Shown: piece after piece, positions 1-8,153 of the stretch
Layout of the letters: each line of letters begins with the position of its first letter
Numbering within the stretch: the first letter of the stretch is position 1
NCBI GenBank assembly: GCA_016868895.1
Contig: VGFK01000002.1
Span: 124,001 to 188,000 of the forward strand
DNA from: Bacteroidota bacterium
GTDB taxonomy: Bacteria; Bacteroidota; Bacteroidia; Chitinophagales; Chitinophagaceae
Direction: 5' to 3'
DNA length: 64,000 bases
Position numbers and translations under genes: made by a program
The notes under the pieces: generated by a model
Databases searched by the model: none
Seen by the model: the letters and a program-made list of their open reading frames with translations, nothing else
Told to the model about the DNA's origin: nothing

Positions 1-1027
1 CATGGGAAATGTCATTGCAGCGAATCTGGGACAGGCGCCTGCCCGACAAGCAGCGCTGCATGCCGGGTTATCCAATTCATGCATCGCCACGACTGTCAAT
101 AAAGTATGTGCCAGTGGAATGAAGTCCGTCGCCATGGCCTGCCAATCCATTCAATTGGGTGATGCAGATCTAATTGTTGCCGGCGGCATGGAAAACATGA
201 GCAATGTCCCTTTTTATGTGGAAGGGCATCGGTGGGGGCATAAATACGGGGACACGCGACTGATTGATGGACTTTCAAAAGATGGATTGACAGATCCATA
301 TGATCAGCAAGCAATGGGCTTGGCAGCAGAACACTGTGCCAGCGAATGTTCAATTGGACGGGAAGAACAGGATGCTTATGCCATGGAAAGCTATCGTCGC
401 TCTCAACACGCTTGGGAAAAAGGATATTTTGATCAAGAAATTGTTATCGTAGATCTTCCCCAAAAAAAAGGAGCACCCATTCAGATGAACCAAGATGAAG
501 AACCCTGGAATGTAAAATTTGAAAAAATCCCGATGCTTTCCTCTGCATTTAAAAAAGATGGAACCGTCACCGCTGCCAACGCCAGTACCATGAATGATGG
601 CGCTGCTGCATTGGTGATTTGTTCAGAGGAGTTCCTGCAGCAAACGGGACTGCAGCCTGTGGCAGAAATTCTCAGTTATGCAGATGCCGAACAAGAGCCG
701 ATCTGGTTCACTACTGCACCGTCGCTTGCATTGCCGACTGCCTTGAAGAAAGCCGAACTTTCCCCTGATGAGATTGGCGCTTGGGAAATCAACGAAGCAT
801 TTTCAGTAGTCGCCATCGAAAACGCAAAACGTTTGGGGATCCGGCTCGATCGATTGAATCTATTTGGGGGTGCTGTATCGCTGGGACATCCTTTGGGTTG
901 CAGCGGAGCCCGAATATTGGTCACCCTTTTATCTGTGTTGCATCACAGTGGCCATTCCCATGGCGCAGCCGGAATTTGCAATGGCGGAGGCGGAGCCTCC
1001 GCCATGGTGCTGAGGCGCTGCAATTGA
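1..1027 (+). CDS. Acetyl-CoA C-acyltransferase (thiolase), 5'-truncated by window edge
   Basis: Thiolase that condenses or cleaves acyl-CoA (acetoacetyl-CoA or beta-oxidation chemistry). About 341 residues are visible against roughly 390 for the family, so about 50 N-terminal residues lie outside the window and the Met at base 2 is internal. The acyl-accepting cysteine is in NKVCASG (visible residue 36). NEAF, the SLGHPLGCSGAR histidine motif and the second active-site cysteine in GICNGGGG follow in the right order. It ends 84 bases before pdhB, which has its own promoter. Whether it is biosynthetic or degradative cannot be told from the sequence. Confidence 0.93.
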   Translation, partial: MGNVIAANLGQAPARQAALHAGLSNSCIATTVNKVCASGMKSVAMACQSIQLGDADLIVAGGMENMSNVPFYVEGHRWGHKYGDTRLIDGLSKDGLTDPYDQQAMGLAAEHCASECSIGREEQDAYAMESYRRSQHAWEKGYFDQEIVIVDLPQKKGAPIQMNQDEEPWNVKFEKIPMLSSAFKKDGTVTAANASTMNDGAAALVICSEEFLQQTGLQPVAEILSYADAEQEPIWFTTAPSLALPTALKKAELSPDEIGAWEINEAFSVVAIENAKRLGIRLDRLNLFGGAVSLGHPLGCSGARILVTLLSVLHHSGHSHGAAGICNGGGGASAMVLRRCN

Positions 1028-1060
1028 GAACAGCCTGCGAAAAGCAGCGGGGTATTATTT

Positions 1061-1091
1061 TTTGTCTTTAACCGCCCGTGCAATACTTTTG
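1061..1091 (+). promoter_or_regulatory. Bacteroidota-type promoter for pdhB
   Basis: A -33 element TTTG (1061-1064) is followed after 19 bases by the -7 element TACTTTTG (1084-1091), an exact match to TAnnTTTG. The pdhB ATG is 20 bases further on, giving a leader of roughly 15-18 nt. Motif match only. Confidence 0.6.
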
Positions 1092-1111
1092 CAGCACAAA
1101 TTTTCGAACAC

Positions 1112-2098
1112 ATGGGAAGGATCATAGCGTTTCGGGAAGCACTTCGTGAAGCAATGCAGGAAGAAATGCGCCGAGATGAGCGAGTACTGCTGATGGGGGA
1201 AGAAGTTGCAGAATACAATGGAGCCTATAAGATAAGCCAGGGCATGTTGGATGAATTTGGTCCCAAGCGCGTAATTGATACACCCATTGCAGAACTGGGA
1301 TTCACAGCTGTCGCCGTTGGCGCTGCCCAAAACGGACTTCGCCCCATCGTGGAATACATGACCTGGAACTTCGCTGTATTGCCATTGGATCAGATCCTCA
1401 ATACCGCATCCAAAATGCTGGCCATGAGCGGGGGACAAGTAGGTTGCCCAATCGTGTTTCGCGGACCCAACGGTTCAGCCGGACAGCTGGGTGCACAACA
1501 CTCCACTGCTTTCGAAAGCATGTATGCCAACATACCGGGTTTGAAAGTCATCTCTGTCTCCAATCCTTACGATGCGAAGGGATTGCTGAAAAGTGCCATT
1601 CGCGACGATGATCCGGTGGTCTTCATGGAAAGCGAAGTGATGTATGGCGATAAAGGAGAAGTGCCAGAAGAAGAATACTTGATTCCAATTGGAAAATCGG
1701 ATATCAAACGCCCGGGCCGAGATGTCACCATCGTTTCATTCAACAAGATGATGAAGGTGGCACTGGGTGCAGCAGAAGAACTGGAGAAAGAGGGAATCAG
1801 TGCCGAAGTGATTGATTTGAGAACCATTCGTCCGTTGGACTGGATGACGATCCTGGAGAGCGTGAAGAAAACCAATCGCTTGGTAATCGTAGAAGAACAA
1901 TGGCCTTTCGCTTCCGTTTCTTCTGAAATCAGCTACCGCATACAAAAAGAAGGATTCGATTACCTGGATGCTCCTATCCGCAGGATCACCGCAGTAGATG
2001 CTCCCATGCACTATGCACCTAATTTGGTCGCCCTATACTTACCGGATGTTGCCAGAACGGTTGCTTTGGTCAAGGAAGTGATGTACCTCAAAAAATAG
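1112..2098 (+). CDS. pdhB: Pyruvate dehydrogenase E1 component, beta subunit
   Basis: Beta subunit of the heterotetrameric, thiamine-diphosphate-dependent E1 of the pyruvate dehydrogenase complex. It works with an alpha subunit not encoded here to decarboxylate pyruvate and acetylate the lipoyl domain of E2. The 328-aa length is the family length. LMGEEVAEYNGAYK near the N-terminus, GPKRVIDTPI, the FRGPNG-x-GQLGAQHS stretch and the C-terminal transketolase domain (VDLRTIRPLDW, VEEQWPF) are all present. Sequence alone does not fully exclude a branched-chain 2-oxoacid E1 beta, but the pyruvate type fits best. A TonB receptor begins 4 bases after the stop. Confidence 0.92.
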   Translation: MGRIIAFREALREAMQEEMRRDERVLLMGEEVAEYNGAYKISQGMLDEFGPKRVIDTPIAELGFTAVAVGAAQNGLRPIVEYMTWNFAVLPLDQILNTASKMLAMSGGQVGCPIVFRGPNGSAGQLGAQHSTAFESMYANIPGLKVISVSNPYDAKGLLKSAIRDDDPVVFMESEVMYGDKGEVPEEEYLIPIGKSDIKRPGRDVTIVSFNKMMKVALGAAEELEKEGISAEVIDLRTIRPLDWMTILESVKKTNRLVIVEEQWPFASVSSEISYRIQKEGFDYLDAPIRRITAVDAPMHYAPNLVALYLPDVARTVALVKEVMYLKK

Positions 2099-2102
2099 GG
2101 CG

Positions 2103-4166
2103 GTGCTGCGGGTGTTGTTTTGGTCGACTCTTTTCCTGATGGCTGTCGGCTTGCAGGCACAAGTACCATCAACTGCGAAGGATTCTTCCACAAAAAATTT
2201 ACAAGAAGTCATTGTACAGGCATACGGATCCAATTCCTCTTCCTTCAGTGTACCTGCTTCAATTGGTAGTGTCAGCCGAAGCGATCTGCAGCGTTATTCT
2301 GTTTTTAACCTTTTACCTTCTTTCAATGGTGTCTCTGGTGTTCGACTGGAAGAGCGCTCCCCTGGCAGTTATCGTCTTTCTATTCGCGGAAGCTTACTGC
2401 GATCTCCTTTTGGAGTACGCAACGTAAAAATATATTACGATGATTTTCTGCTCACAGATGCTGGTGGCAATACCTATTTGAATTTACTGGATGTTGCGGC
2501 TATCGGAAAAGCGGAAATCATCAAGGGTCCCGCAGGCAGCAACTATGGTGCAGGAACCGGTGGGGCAGTGCTGCTGAGCAGCACCGTTCCCGAAGAAGCG
2601 GATACTTCCACGTGGAAGGTACGCGTGGGAGGGGGAAGTTTTTCAACCTTGCAAGAATCGGTTCACTATCAGTCCCGGTCCAACGGGATGGAATGGGGAT
2701 TGACGCAATCGCATTTTCAATCAAAAGGGTACCGTGACCACAGCGGCATCCGAAAGGATCTGGTTCAACTTCGGGCGAAACTTCAAACTTCGGCTTCGGT
2801 TCAAACCGATTTATTGATGCTGTATGCGGATTTGAATTATAAAACGCCAGGTGGACTCACCCTTGCACAGCAAGCTGTCAATCCGCGTCAGTCGCGACCA
2901 GCAACACCCACTTTGCCTTCGGCACGTGATCAACAAGCACAAATTTTCAATAAGACCCTGCTGGTGGGGGTAAGCAACCGGTTTGTAATCAGTGAAAAGT
3001 GGAAGCTCATCAACGCCCTTACTGCATCAGTGACATCGTTCAAAAATCCGTTTATCACCAATTATGAATCACGGAAAGAGACCAATCTGGGTTGGCGATC
3101 CACATTTCAATTTGATAACGGCAGAAAAAGGCTGGTGCAATGGCAAGCAGGTGTGGAGTGGCAAATAGGTCGCTATGAAATAGACAGCTCGGGAAATATT
3201 CGTGGAGTGCCGGATCAACGTCGTGTGCGCGATAAAATAAATGCCGACCAGCTATTTGTTTTTTCTCAGCTTCGACTTCGGCCCTCAACGCGGTGGGAAC
3301 TCCAAGCAGGGTTGAGCGCCAATTCATTTGGATACGCCATTGATCGCGTGGCGGGTACTGCATTGAATGGGAAATGGAAGTTTCAGCCACAGGTGTTGCC
3401 GCGCGTTGCGGCATCGTTCATTCCCGTGGATGGGGTTGCTTTTTTTGTTCAAGTGGCAAAAGGATTTTCTGCACCTACTCTTGCTGAAGTCAAGCCTTCG
3501 GCTGGGGGATTGTATACCGGACTCCAGGCAGAGTCGGGATGGAATACCGAAACGGGTGTGCGCATAAAGGATCGGCGAGGTCGTTTCCTCCTTTCTTCGC
3601 AAGTGTTTCAATTTGATTTGCGAAATGCCATTGTTCGTCAGGTCAACGCAGGTGGGGCAGAATATTTCATCAATGCGGGAAAGGTGCGTCAACGCGGATG
3701 GGAGACGGATGCAAGTATGTACCTCATTGCCAATCGATCGTCGTTTGTCCGCCTGCTTCACTTGAAGGCAGCCTATACCCGGAATAACTTCAGGTTCCTT
3801 TCGTATGCGCCATCCGGCAATCGGTATGATGGGAATAGGCTTACAGGTGTTCCGGAACACACCATTGCTTTTTCCATTGCTTCTGAATACAGGAATGGAT
3901 TGTTTCTGAATTTCAACATCAACCAGGTGGGCCGCATTCCACTCAACGATGCCAACTCATTTTGGTCGGATCGTTATTCGCTCATTCAATTGAAAACTGG
4001 ATGGAAGGGAAGCTGGCGGCGCACGGCGATAGAAGTCTTTTTACTCGGCGATAACCTGGGCGATGACCTGTATTCGCTTGGACACGATATCAATGCGTTT
4101 GGAAATCGTTTTTACAACCCTGCGCCAGGTCGCAACCTTCTGCTCGGCTGCAGTATTCAGCTTTAA
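2103..4166 (+). CDS. TonB-dependent outer-membrane receptor
   Basis: A 687-aa TonB-dependent receptor with a GTG start 4 bases after the pdhB stop. A hydrophobic signal peptide occupies about residues 1-19. Next come a TonB-box-like segment (LQEVIVQAYG) and a plug domain with the IRGS, VKIYYDDF and IKGPAGSNYGAGTGG motifs typical of FecA/BtuB-type receptors. The remainder is beta-barrel, ending in a terminal aromatic/hydrophobic strand. It lacks the N-terminal carboxypeptidase-like domain of SusC proteins, so it is more likely an iron-chelate, cobalamin or metal transporter than a glycan transporter. The ligand cannot be predicted. The gene is tail-to-tail with the esterase, with no spacer. 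Confidence 0.88.
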   Translation: MLRVLFWSTLFLMAVGLQAQVPSTAKDSSTKNLQEVIVQAYGSNSSSFSVPASIGSVSRSDLQRYSVFNLLPSFNGVSGVRLEERSPGSYRLSIRGSLLRSPFGVRNVKIYYDDFLLTDAGGNTYLNLLDVAAIGKAEIIKGPAGSNYGAGTGGAVLLSSTVPEEADTSTWKVRVGGGSFSTLQESVHYQSRSNGMEWGLTQSHFQSKGYRDHSGIRKDLVQLRAKLQTSASVQTDLLMLYADLNYKTPGGLTLAQQAVNPRQSRPATPTLPSARDQQAQIFNKTLLVGVSNRFVISEKWKLINALTASVTSFKNPFITNYESRKETNLGWRSTFQFDNGRKRLVQWQAGVEWQIGRYEIDSSGNIRGVPDQRRVRDKINADQLFVFSQLRLRPSTRWELQAGLSANSFGYAIDRVAGTALNGKWKFQPQVLPRVAASFIPVDGVAFFVQVAKGFSAPTLAEVKPSAGGLYTGLQAESGWNTETGVRIKDRRGRFLLSSQVFQFDLRNAIVRQVNAGGAEYFINAGKVRQRGWETDASMYLIANRSSFVRLLHLKAAYTRNNFRFLSYAPSGNRYDGNRLTGVPEHTIAFSIASEYRNGLFLNFNINQVGRIPLNDANSFWSDRYSLIQLKTGWKGSWRRTAIEVFLLGDNLGDDLYSLGHDINAFGNRFYNPAPGRNLLLGCSIQL

Positions 4167-4958
4167 TTATCGCGGGGATCGGCTGCGTTGTGCGAACAGC
4201 CACGGAAAGAGTTCCGCTTCTGTGAAAGCATTCTTCCAGGAGTCGTGTCCCACGCCCGGATATTCGGTGTACCGCGCATTGGGATTTGATTTTTTCAGCA
4301 GACCGTAAATCAACCGAGAGTTGGCGACGAAAATCACATTGTCCTTATCGCCATGAAACAACCAAATGGGTAGATTTTTTTTGAATGCGGATACCTTAGC
4401 AGGATTGGCTGCACCGCAAATGGGAAAAGCAGCTGCAAATATTTCTGGTCTTCTCCAGAGTAATTCGTAGGTGCCGAAACCTCCCATGGATAATCCTCCG
4501 AGATAAACCCTGGAGCGGTCGACTGCTCCCGATGCCAACAGGGTATCGATAAAGTCCGATACGAGTTTTAGTGGTTTTCGAATGGGTGCATCGGCGCGGT
4601 ATTCATACCCGGTGCTATCGTGTGAAGCGTTTTTCGTGTACTCTGCCCATTTATCGTTTGGGGGACACTGAGGAAACACGACAATGGCCGGATACTTCGC
4701 GCGCCTCAACGAATCCAGAAACAAATTGGCTCCCCATACGAGTTGAGCTTCGTTATCATTTCCCCGTTCGCCTGCGCCGTGCAGGAACACCACCAGCGGA
4801 TATTTTTTTCCAATCTTGAAATCAACGGGAGTCAGAATTCTGCAGGGCAGTGTGTCATCGCCGGAAATGAATAGTTGTTTTTCAAAGAGGTTGTTGTCTT
4901 GCCCGGATGTTGCAAAGCAGATGAACAGCAGGGATAACAGGCATCCAATTTTTTGCAT
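4167..4958 (-). CDS. Secreted alpha/beta hydrolase (predicted esterase/peptidase)
   Basis: Exported serine hydrolase of the predicted peptidase/feruloyl-esterase-like group. I chose the ATG at 4958 because it opens a clear signal peptide (MQKIGCLLSLLFICFATSGQ). An upstream in-frame ATG would overlap tgt and add a charged extension. The oxyanion region VFLHGAGERG, the nucleophile elbow GLSMGG, the acidic residue in HGDKD and the histidine in GVGHDSW form the expected catalytic triad in order. Its start lies 15 bases after the tgt stop, so the two are probably cotranscribed. The substrate is unknown. Confidence 0.8.
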   Translation of the reverse strand: MQKIGCLLSLLFICFATSGQDNNLFEKQLFISGDDTLPCRILTPVDFKIGKKYPLVVFLHGAGERGNDNEAQLVWGANLFLDSLRRAKYPAIVVFPQCPPNDKWAEYTKNASHDSTGYEYRADAPIRKPLKLVSDFIDTLLASGAVDRSRVYLGGLSMGGFGTYELLWRRPEIFAAAFPICGAANPAKVSAFKKNLPIWLFHGDKDNVIFVANSRLIYGLLKKSNPNARYTEYPGVGHDSWKNAFTEAELFPWLFAQRSRSPR

Positions 4959-4972
4959 AGCAGGGAGCAGGT

Positions 4973-6112
4973 TTATATTCTTTTTGTGATGATGGGGATC
5001 ATTTCTTTTTTCCATGTGTAAAAACTTCCTTCCATGATTTTTTCACGCGCTGTTTTCACCAGCCACAAATAAAAGGAAAGGTTTTGTATGCTGGCGATGG
5101 TCAGGCCCAGAATTTCTTTACATTTTATCAAATGCCGGAGATATGCTTTGGAATAGTACTGTGAATATTCGTTTGAGAGACCCGGATCGATGGGTGAAAA
5201 GTCCTTTTCCCATTTTTTATTATCTATGTTGAGGATGCCCTGCGTGGTGAACAGCATGGCATTTCTACCGTTCCGGGTGGGCATCACGCAGTCGAAAAGA
5301 TCCACCCCCAGTGCAATGCACTCCAGGATGTCCGCTGGGGTTCCGACTCCCATCAAATAGCGGGGTTTGTCTTCTGGAAGGTGTTCGCAAGCCCAAGCAC
5401 AGGTTTCGTAAATGAGCTCGGTCGGCTCACCCACGCTCAATCCACCGATGGCATTTCCGACGGCATGTTTGGACGCAATGAATTCGCAGGATGCTTTTCG
5501 CAGGTCTTTCTCGGTGCCTCCTTGAGAAATGGGGAATAGATTTTGATCATGATCGTAAAGAGGAGCGGTGGTGTTGAATTGCTGAACGCACCGGTCCAGC
5601 CACCGATGGGTCAGTTCCATTGATTTTTTTACATAGCTGTATTCACTTGGATACGGCGGGCATTCATCAAATGCCATGATGATGTCTGCACCAATGACCC
5701 GTTGAATGTCCATGACGTTTTCGGGCGTGAACAGGTGTTTTGATCCATCAATGTGGCTTTGAAACACCACACCTTCTTCGGTAATCTTTCGGTTTTCTGC
5801 CAGCGAGAACACCTGATACCCTCCGCTATCGGTCAGCAGTGGCCGGTCCCATCCCATAAATCGATGGAGTCCTCCCGCTTCTTGCAGCACATCCAGTCCC
5901 GGTCGAAGGTACAAGTGATAGGTATTGCCCAGGATGACCTGCGCATCTACGGCTTCTTTCATTTGTTGCTGTGCAACCGCTTTAACGGTGCCGGCGGTTC
6001 CCACCGGCATGAACAGGGGAGTTGGAAATGTTCCGTGATCGGTGGTGATTGTTCCTGCCCGTGCTTGCGAGGATCCATCTTTTTTGAGTAGCTCGAATTT
6101 GAGTGCAGGCAT
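4973..6112 (-). CDS. tgt: tRNA-guanine(34) transglycosylase, zinc-ligand-less variant
   Basis: Exchanges guanine-34 of GUN tRNAs for the queuosine precursor preQ1. The 379-aa protein has the base-binding aspartate in LTDSGGYQ (D95), GGLSVGEP (223-230) and the nucleophile region DLFDCVMPTRNGRN (271-284). The region that in E. coli carries CxCxxC (DPECDCYTC) aligns without gaps to DPGLSNEYS here, giving L312, N314 and S317 in place of the three cysteines. The fourth ligand, His in TIHNL, is Gln343 (SIQNL). The zinc site is therefore lost although the fold and active site look intact. First gene of a two-gene unit with the esterase. Confidence 0.93.
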   Translation of the reverse strand: MPALKFELLKKDGSSQARAGTITTDHGTFPTPLFMPVGTAGTVKAVAQQQMKEAVDAQVILGNTYHLYLRPGLDVLQEAGGLHRFMGWDRPLLTDSGGYQVFSLAENRKITEEGVVFQSHIDGSKHLFTPENVMDIQRVIGADIIMAFDECPPYPSEYSYVKKSMELTHRWLDRCVQQFNTTAPLYDHDQNLFPISQGGTEKDLRKASCEFIASKHAVGNAIGGLSVGEPTELIYETCAWACEHLPEDKPRYLMGVGTPADILECIALGVDLFDCVMPTRNGRNAMLFTTQGILNIDNKKWEKDFSPIDPGLSNEYSQYYSKAYLRHLIKCKEILGLTIASIQNLSFYLWLVKTAREKIMEGSFYTWKKEMIPIITKRI

Positions 6113-6127
6113 ATTGCAAGATAATAT

Positions 6128-6135
6128 TACTTTTG
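6128..6135 (+). promoter_or_regulatory. -7 element upstream of the small membrane protein
   Basis: TACTTTTG matches TAnnTTTG and sits 19 bases before the ATG at 6155, between the divergent tgt and membrane-protein genes. No -33 TTG is found at the expected distance, so this is tentative. Confidence 0.35.
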
Positions 6136-6154
6136 ATCAACCAAAACCACCTGT

Positions 6155-6625
6155 ATGCAAACCGGTTTACTTCATCTGCATAACCTGCTTCGTTGGATCA
6201 TTTTGATATTATTGTTGGTCTCCATTTACAAGAGTTATTCAGGTTGGAGAGGAGGAAAAGCGTTTCAGTCCGGCGACAAAAAGACCTGGCTGTTCACCAT
6301 GATTGCCGCGCACCTTACCTTACTGCTGGGATTGTATCAGTGGACATTGGGCCGTTACGGTTTGTTTACCTTCAAGGGGGATGGCAACATGATGGGCAAT
6401 GCCTTTACCCGCTTTTTTCAAGTGGAACACCCGGTATCCATGATCATCGCTGTAGTGCTCATTACCCTGGGCCATGGAATGGCAAAAAAGCCAGTGGACC
6501 ATACCACCAGGTACCGTAAGGCATTCTTTTATTTTCTGATTGCTCTCATATTGATTGTTGTGGCAGTCCCCTGGCCATTTAGGGGAGATGTCATTGGAAG
6601 GCCCTGGTTCCCGGGAGCCAATTGA
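6155..6625 (+). CDS. Conserved four-helix membrane protein (cytochrome-b-like small protein)
   Basis: A 156-aa integral membrane protein with four hydrophobic segments (about residues 10-27, 45-67, 92-109 and 124-142). Histidines lie in or near the helices (LLHLHNLLRW, AAHLTLLLGLYQW, QVEHPVSMIIAVVLITLGHG). The pattern resembles small Bacteroidota proteins often annotated as cytochrome B, and the histidines could bind haem, but no definitive haem motif is visible. It is divergent from tgt and stands alone before the alpha operon. Function unknown. Confidence 0.7.
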   Translation: MQTGLLHLHNLLRWIILILLLVSIYKSYSGWRGGKAFQSGDKKTWLFTMIAAHLTLLLGLYQWTLGRYGLFTFKGDGNMMGNAFTRFFQVEHPVSMIIAVVLITLGHGMAKKPVDHTTRYRKAFFYFLIALILIVVAVPWPFRGDVIGRPWFPGAN

Positions 6626-6738
6626 TTTTATAAATAACTGAAAGTCAATTACTTAATTTAGTTTCTGCAGTATACAGCCTCTTCGGCGGGGGAAGGATTA
6701 GTGGGACAGCCGGGCCCTGCTATTTTCAGGTCAAACTT

Positions 6739-6770
6739 TTTGTAAAATTCGCCCGGTTTTATTATCTTTG
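6739..6770 (+). promoter_or_regulatory. Promoter of the alpha ribosomal operon (infA)
   Basis: TTTG (6739-6742, inside a T-run), a 20-base spacer and TATCTTTG (6763-6770) match the Bacteroidota TTTG/TAnnTTTG consensus. The infA ATG is 14 bases downstream. This is one of the best promoter matches in the window. Confidence 0.65.
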
Positions 6771-6784
6771 CGCTCCCAAAAACC

Positions 6785-7003
6785 ATGGCTAAACAATCGC
6801 TCATTAAGCAAGACGGAACGATCATCGAGGCGCTGAGTAATGCTATGTTCAAAGTGAAGCTGGAAAATGGGCACGAAATCCTAGCCACGATTTCAGGCAA
6901 AATGCGCATGAATTATATCCGCATTCTTCCTGGTGATAAAGTGGGGGTGGAAATGAGTCCGTATGACCTCAGCAGGGGAAGAATCATTTTCCGATACAAA
7001 TAA
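6785..7003 (+). CDS. infA: Translation initiation factor IF-1
   Basis: A 72-aa OB-fold protein that occupies the ribosomal A site during initiation. It starts [17 protein letters not shown] and has the family motifs [30 protein letters not shown] and a basic C-terminus ([11 protein letters not shown]). Length matches the family. It heads the operon infA-rpmJ-rpsM-rpsK-rpsD-rpoA-rplQ. secY and map, which often precede infA, are not here. The promoter directly upstream supports it as first gene. Confidence 0.97.
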   Translation: MAKQSLIKQDGTIIEALSNAMFKVKLENGHEILATISGKMRMNYIRILPGDKVGVEMSPYDLSRGRIIFRYK

Positions 7004-7029
7004 TTGACTTAAGGGTACAAAACGAGTAT

Positions 7030-7146
7030 ATGAAAGTAAGAGCATCAATTAAAAAGCGCAGCACGGATTGCAAGATCGTGCGCAGAAAAGGCAAGCTGTA
7101 TGTGATCAACAAAAAGAATCCCCGATTCAAGCAGCGCCAAGGATAA
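7030..7146 (+). CDS. rpmJ: 50S ribosomal protein L36
   Basis: A 38-aa protein beginning [20 protein letters not shown] and ending KQRQG, between infA and rpsM as in most bacteria. The canonical zinc ribbon (Cys11, Cys14, Cys27, His32) is reduced to a single cysteine: Ser11, Cys14, Asn27, Arg32. This is therefore a zinc-independent (C-minus) L36. It is very short and easily missed, but the sequence is unmistakable. Confidence 0.96.
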   Translation: MKVRASIKKRSTDCKIVRRKGKLYVINKKNPRFKQRQG

Positions 7147-7178
7147 CCACAATACAAAACGAAACACAATAAACCAGT

Positions 7179-7559
7179 ATGGCTCGTATCGCAGGTATAG
7201 ATTTGCCAAAAAACAAAAGAGGGGAGATTGGGCTGACGTACATCTTCGGAATCGGTCGCTCAACCGCACAGTACATTCTTGCCAAAGCAGGAATTGATTT
7301 CAACAAGAAAGTAAATCAGTGGAACGATGACGAATTGAATGCTATTCGTAACATCATCACCAATGAGTTCAAGGTTGAAGGACAGTTGCGTTCAGAAGTA
7401 CAAATGTCGATAAAGCGTTTGTTGGACATTGCTTGTTACAGAGGCCTGCGCCACAGAAAAGGACTTCCTGTAAGAGGACAGCGTACCAAAACCAATTCCC
7501 GCACCCGCAAAGGAAAGCGGAAAACGGTGGCAGGTAAAAAGAAGGCGCCTAAGAAATAA
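7179..7559 (+). CDS. rpsM: 30S ribosomal protein S13
   Basis: A 126-aa S13 of the small-subunit head. It begins [19 protein letters not shown], has the [11 protein letters not shown] helix region and [19 protein letters not shown], and ends in a lysine-rich tail that contacts P-site tRNA. Normal length. A 106-base gap with two predicted hairpins separates it from rpsK, longer than expected inside this operon. Confidence 0.97.
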   Translation: MARIAGIDLPKNKRGEIGLTYIFGIGRSTAQYILAKAGIDFNKKVNQWNDDELNAIRNIITNEFKVEGQLRSEVQMSIKRLLDIACYRGLRHRKGLPVRGQRTKTNSRTRKGKRKTVAGKKKAPKK

Positions 7560-7577
7560 TTTATAGCACCCGTTAAA

Positions 7578-7632
7578 CTGTTCAATGCTGGAGGCTGGGT
7601 GCGCGGAGGATTGAACAGGGGTCGGACCGACC
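7578..7632 (+). promoter_or_regulatory. Tandem hairpins in the rpsM-rpsK spacer
   Basis: A perfect 9-bp stem pairs CTGTTCAAT (7578-7586) with ATTGAACAG (7610-7618) around a 23-nt G-rich loop. A short G/C-rich hairpin (GGTC at 7620-7623 with GACC at 7629-7632) follows at once. No U-run follows, so it is not an intrinsic terminator. It could be an RNA-processing or autoregulatory element. Read by eye, not folded. Confidence 0.45.
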
Positions 7633-7665
7633 TGACAGTATTGTAGAGTATCTATTTAAAGAATT

Positions 7666-8070
7666 ATGGCAAAAGCACAACAAAACAGCCCAAAAGCTGC
7701 AGCAAAGAAAAGGATCGTAAAGGTTGACAATTTCGGAGATGCACACATCAACGCAACCTTCAACAACATCATCATCAGTTTAACCAACAAGGCCGGTCAG
7801 GTCATTTCCTGGAGCAGTGCAGGAAAGATGGGCTTCAGGGGTTCTAAAAAGAATACTCCGTATGCAGCTCAAATGGCTGCACAAGATGCGGCCCGCGTTG
7901 CATTGGAAGCAGGACTGAAAAAGGTGGATGTGTATGTGAAAGGTCCGGGTGCGGGTAGAGAAGGTGCCATCCGTGCATTGGCCAATTCAGGAATTGAAGT
8001 GGTCATGATCAAGGACATCACCCCGCTTCCACACAATGGATGCCGTCCACCCAAAAAACGTCGCGTATAA
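7666..8070 (+). CDS. rpsK: 30S ribosomal protein S11
   Basis: A 134-aa S11 of the platform. After a basic N-terminal extension (residues about 1-17) come [37 protein letters not shown] and the near-invariant C-terminus [18 protein letters not shown]. Full length. It lies between the rpsM-rpsK hairpins and the putative rpsD switch. Confidence 0.98.
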   Translation: MAKAQQNSPKAAAKKRIVKVDNFGDAHINATFNNIIISLTNKAGQVISWSSAGKMGFRGSKKNTPYAAQMAAQDAARVALEAGLKKVDVYVKGPGAGREGAIRALANSGIEVVMIKDITPLPHNGCRPPKKRRV

Positions 8071-8082
8071 TTATTCATCATC

Positions 8083-8144
8083 AGGACATCCGATTCGGTT
8101 TTTTGATTTTTTGATAATCGGTTGTCTTCATTAAAAAATCAAAA
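8083..8144 (+). promoter_or_regulatory. Mutually exclusive hairpins upstream of rpsD (candidate S4-type regulatory RNA)
   Basis: Two strong stems interlock. Stem 1 pairs 8083-8095 with 8116-8128 (13 positions, core GACATCCGAT/ATCGGTTGTC, one T-T mismatch and one G-U). Stem 2 pairs 8101-8115 with 8130-8144 (15 bp, one G-U, core TTTTGATTTTTT/AAAAAATCAAAA). The 3' arm of stem 1 fills the loop of stem 2, so they must alternate or form only a partial pseudoknot. Stem 2 ends 9 bases before the rpsD ATG and could mask its start. In E. coli S4 represses this operon through a pseudoknot, though upstream of rpsM. Regulation here is inference. Confidence 0.5.
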
Positions 8145-8153
8145 CAAAAGAAC

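Noticed and set aside
1016-1075. Weak hairpin with T-run after the thiolase as a terminator
   Set aside because: The stem is only CTGC/GCAG (4 bp) and its T-run coincides with the pdhB -33 element.
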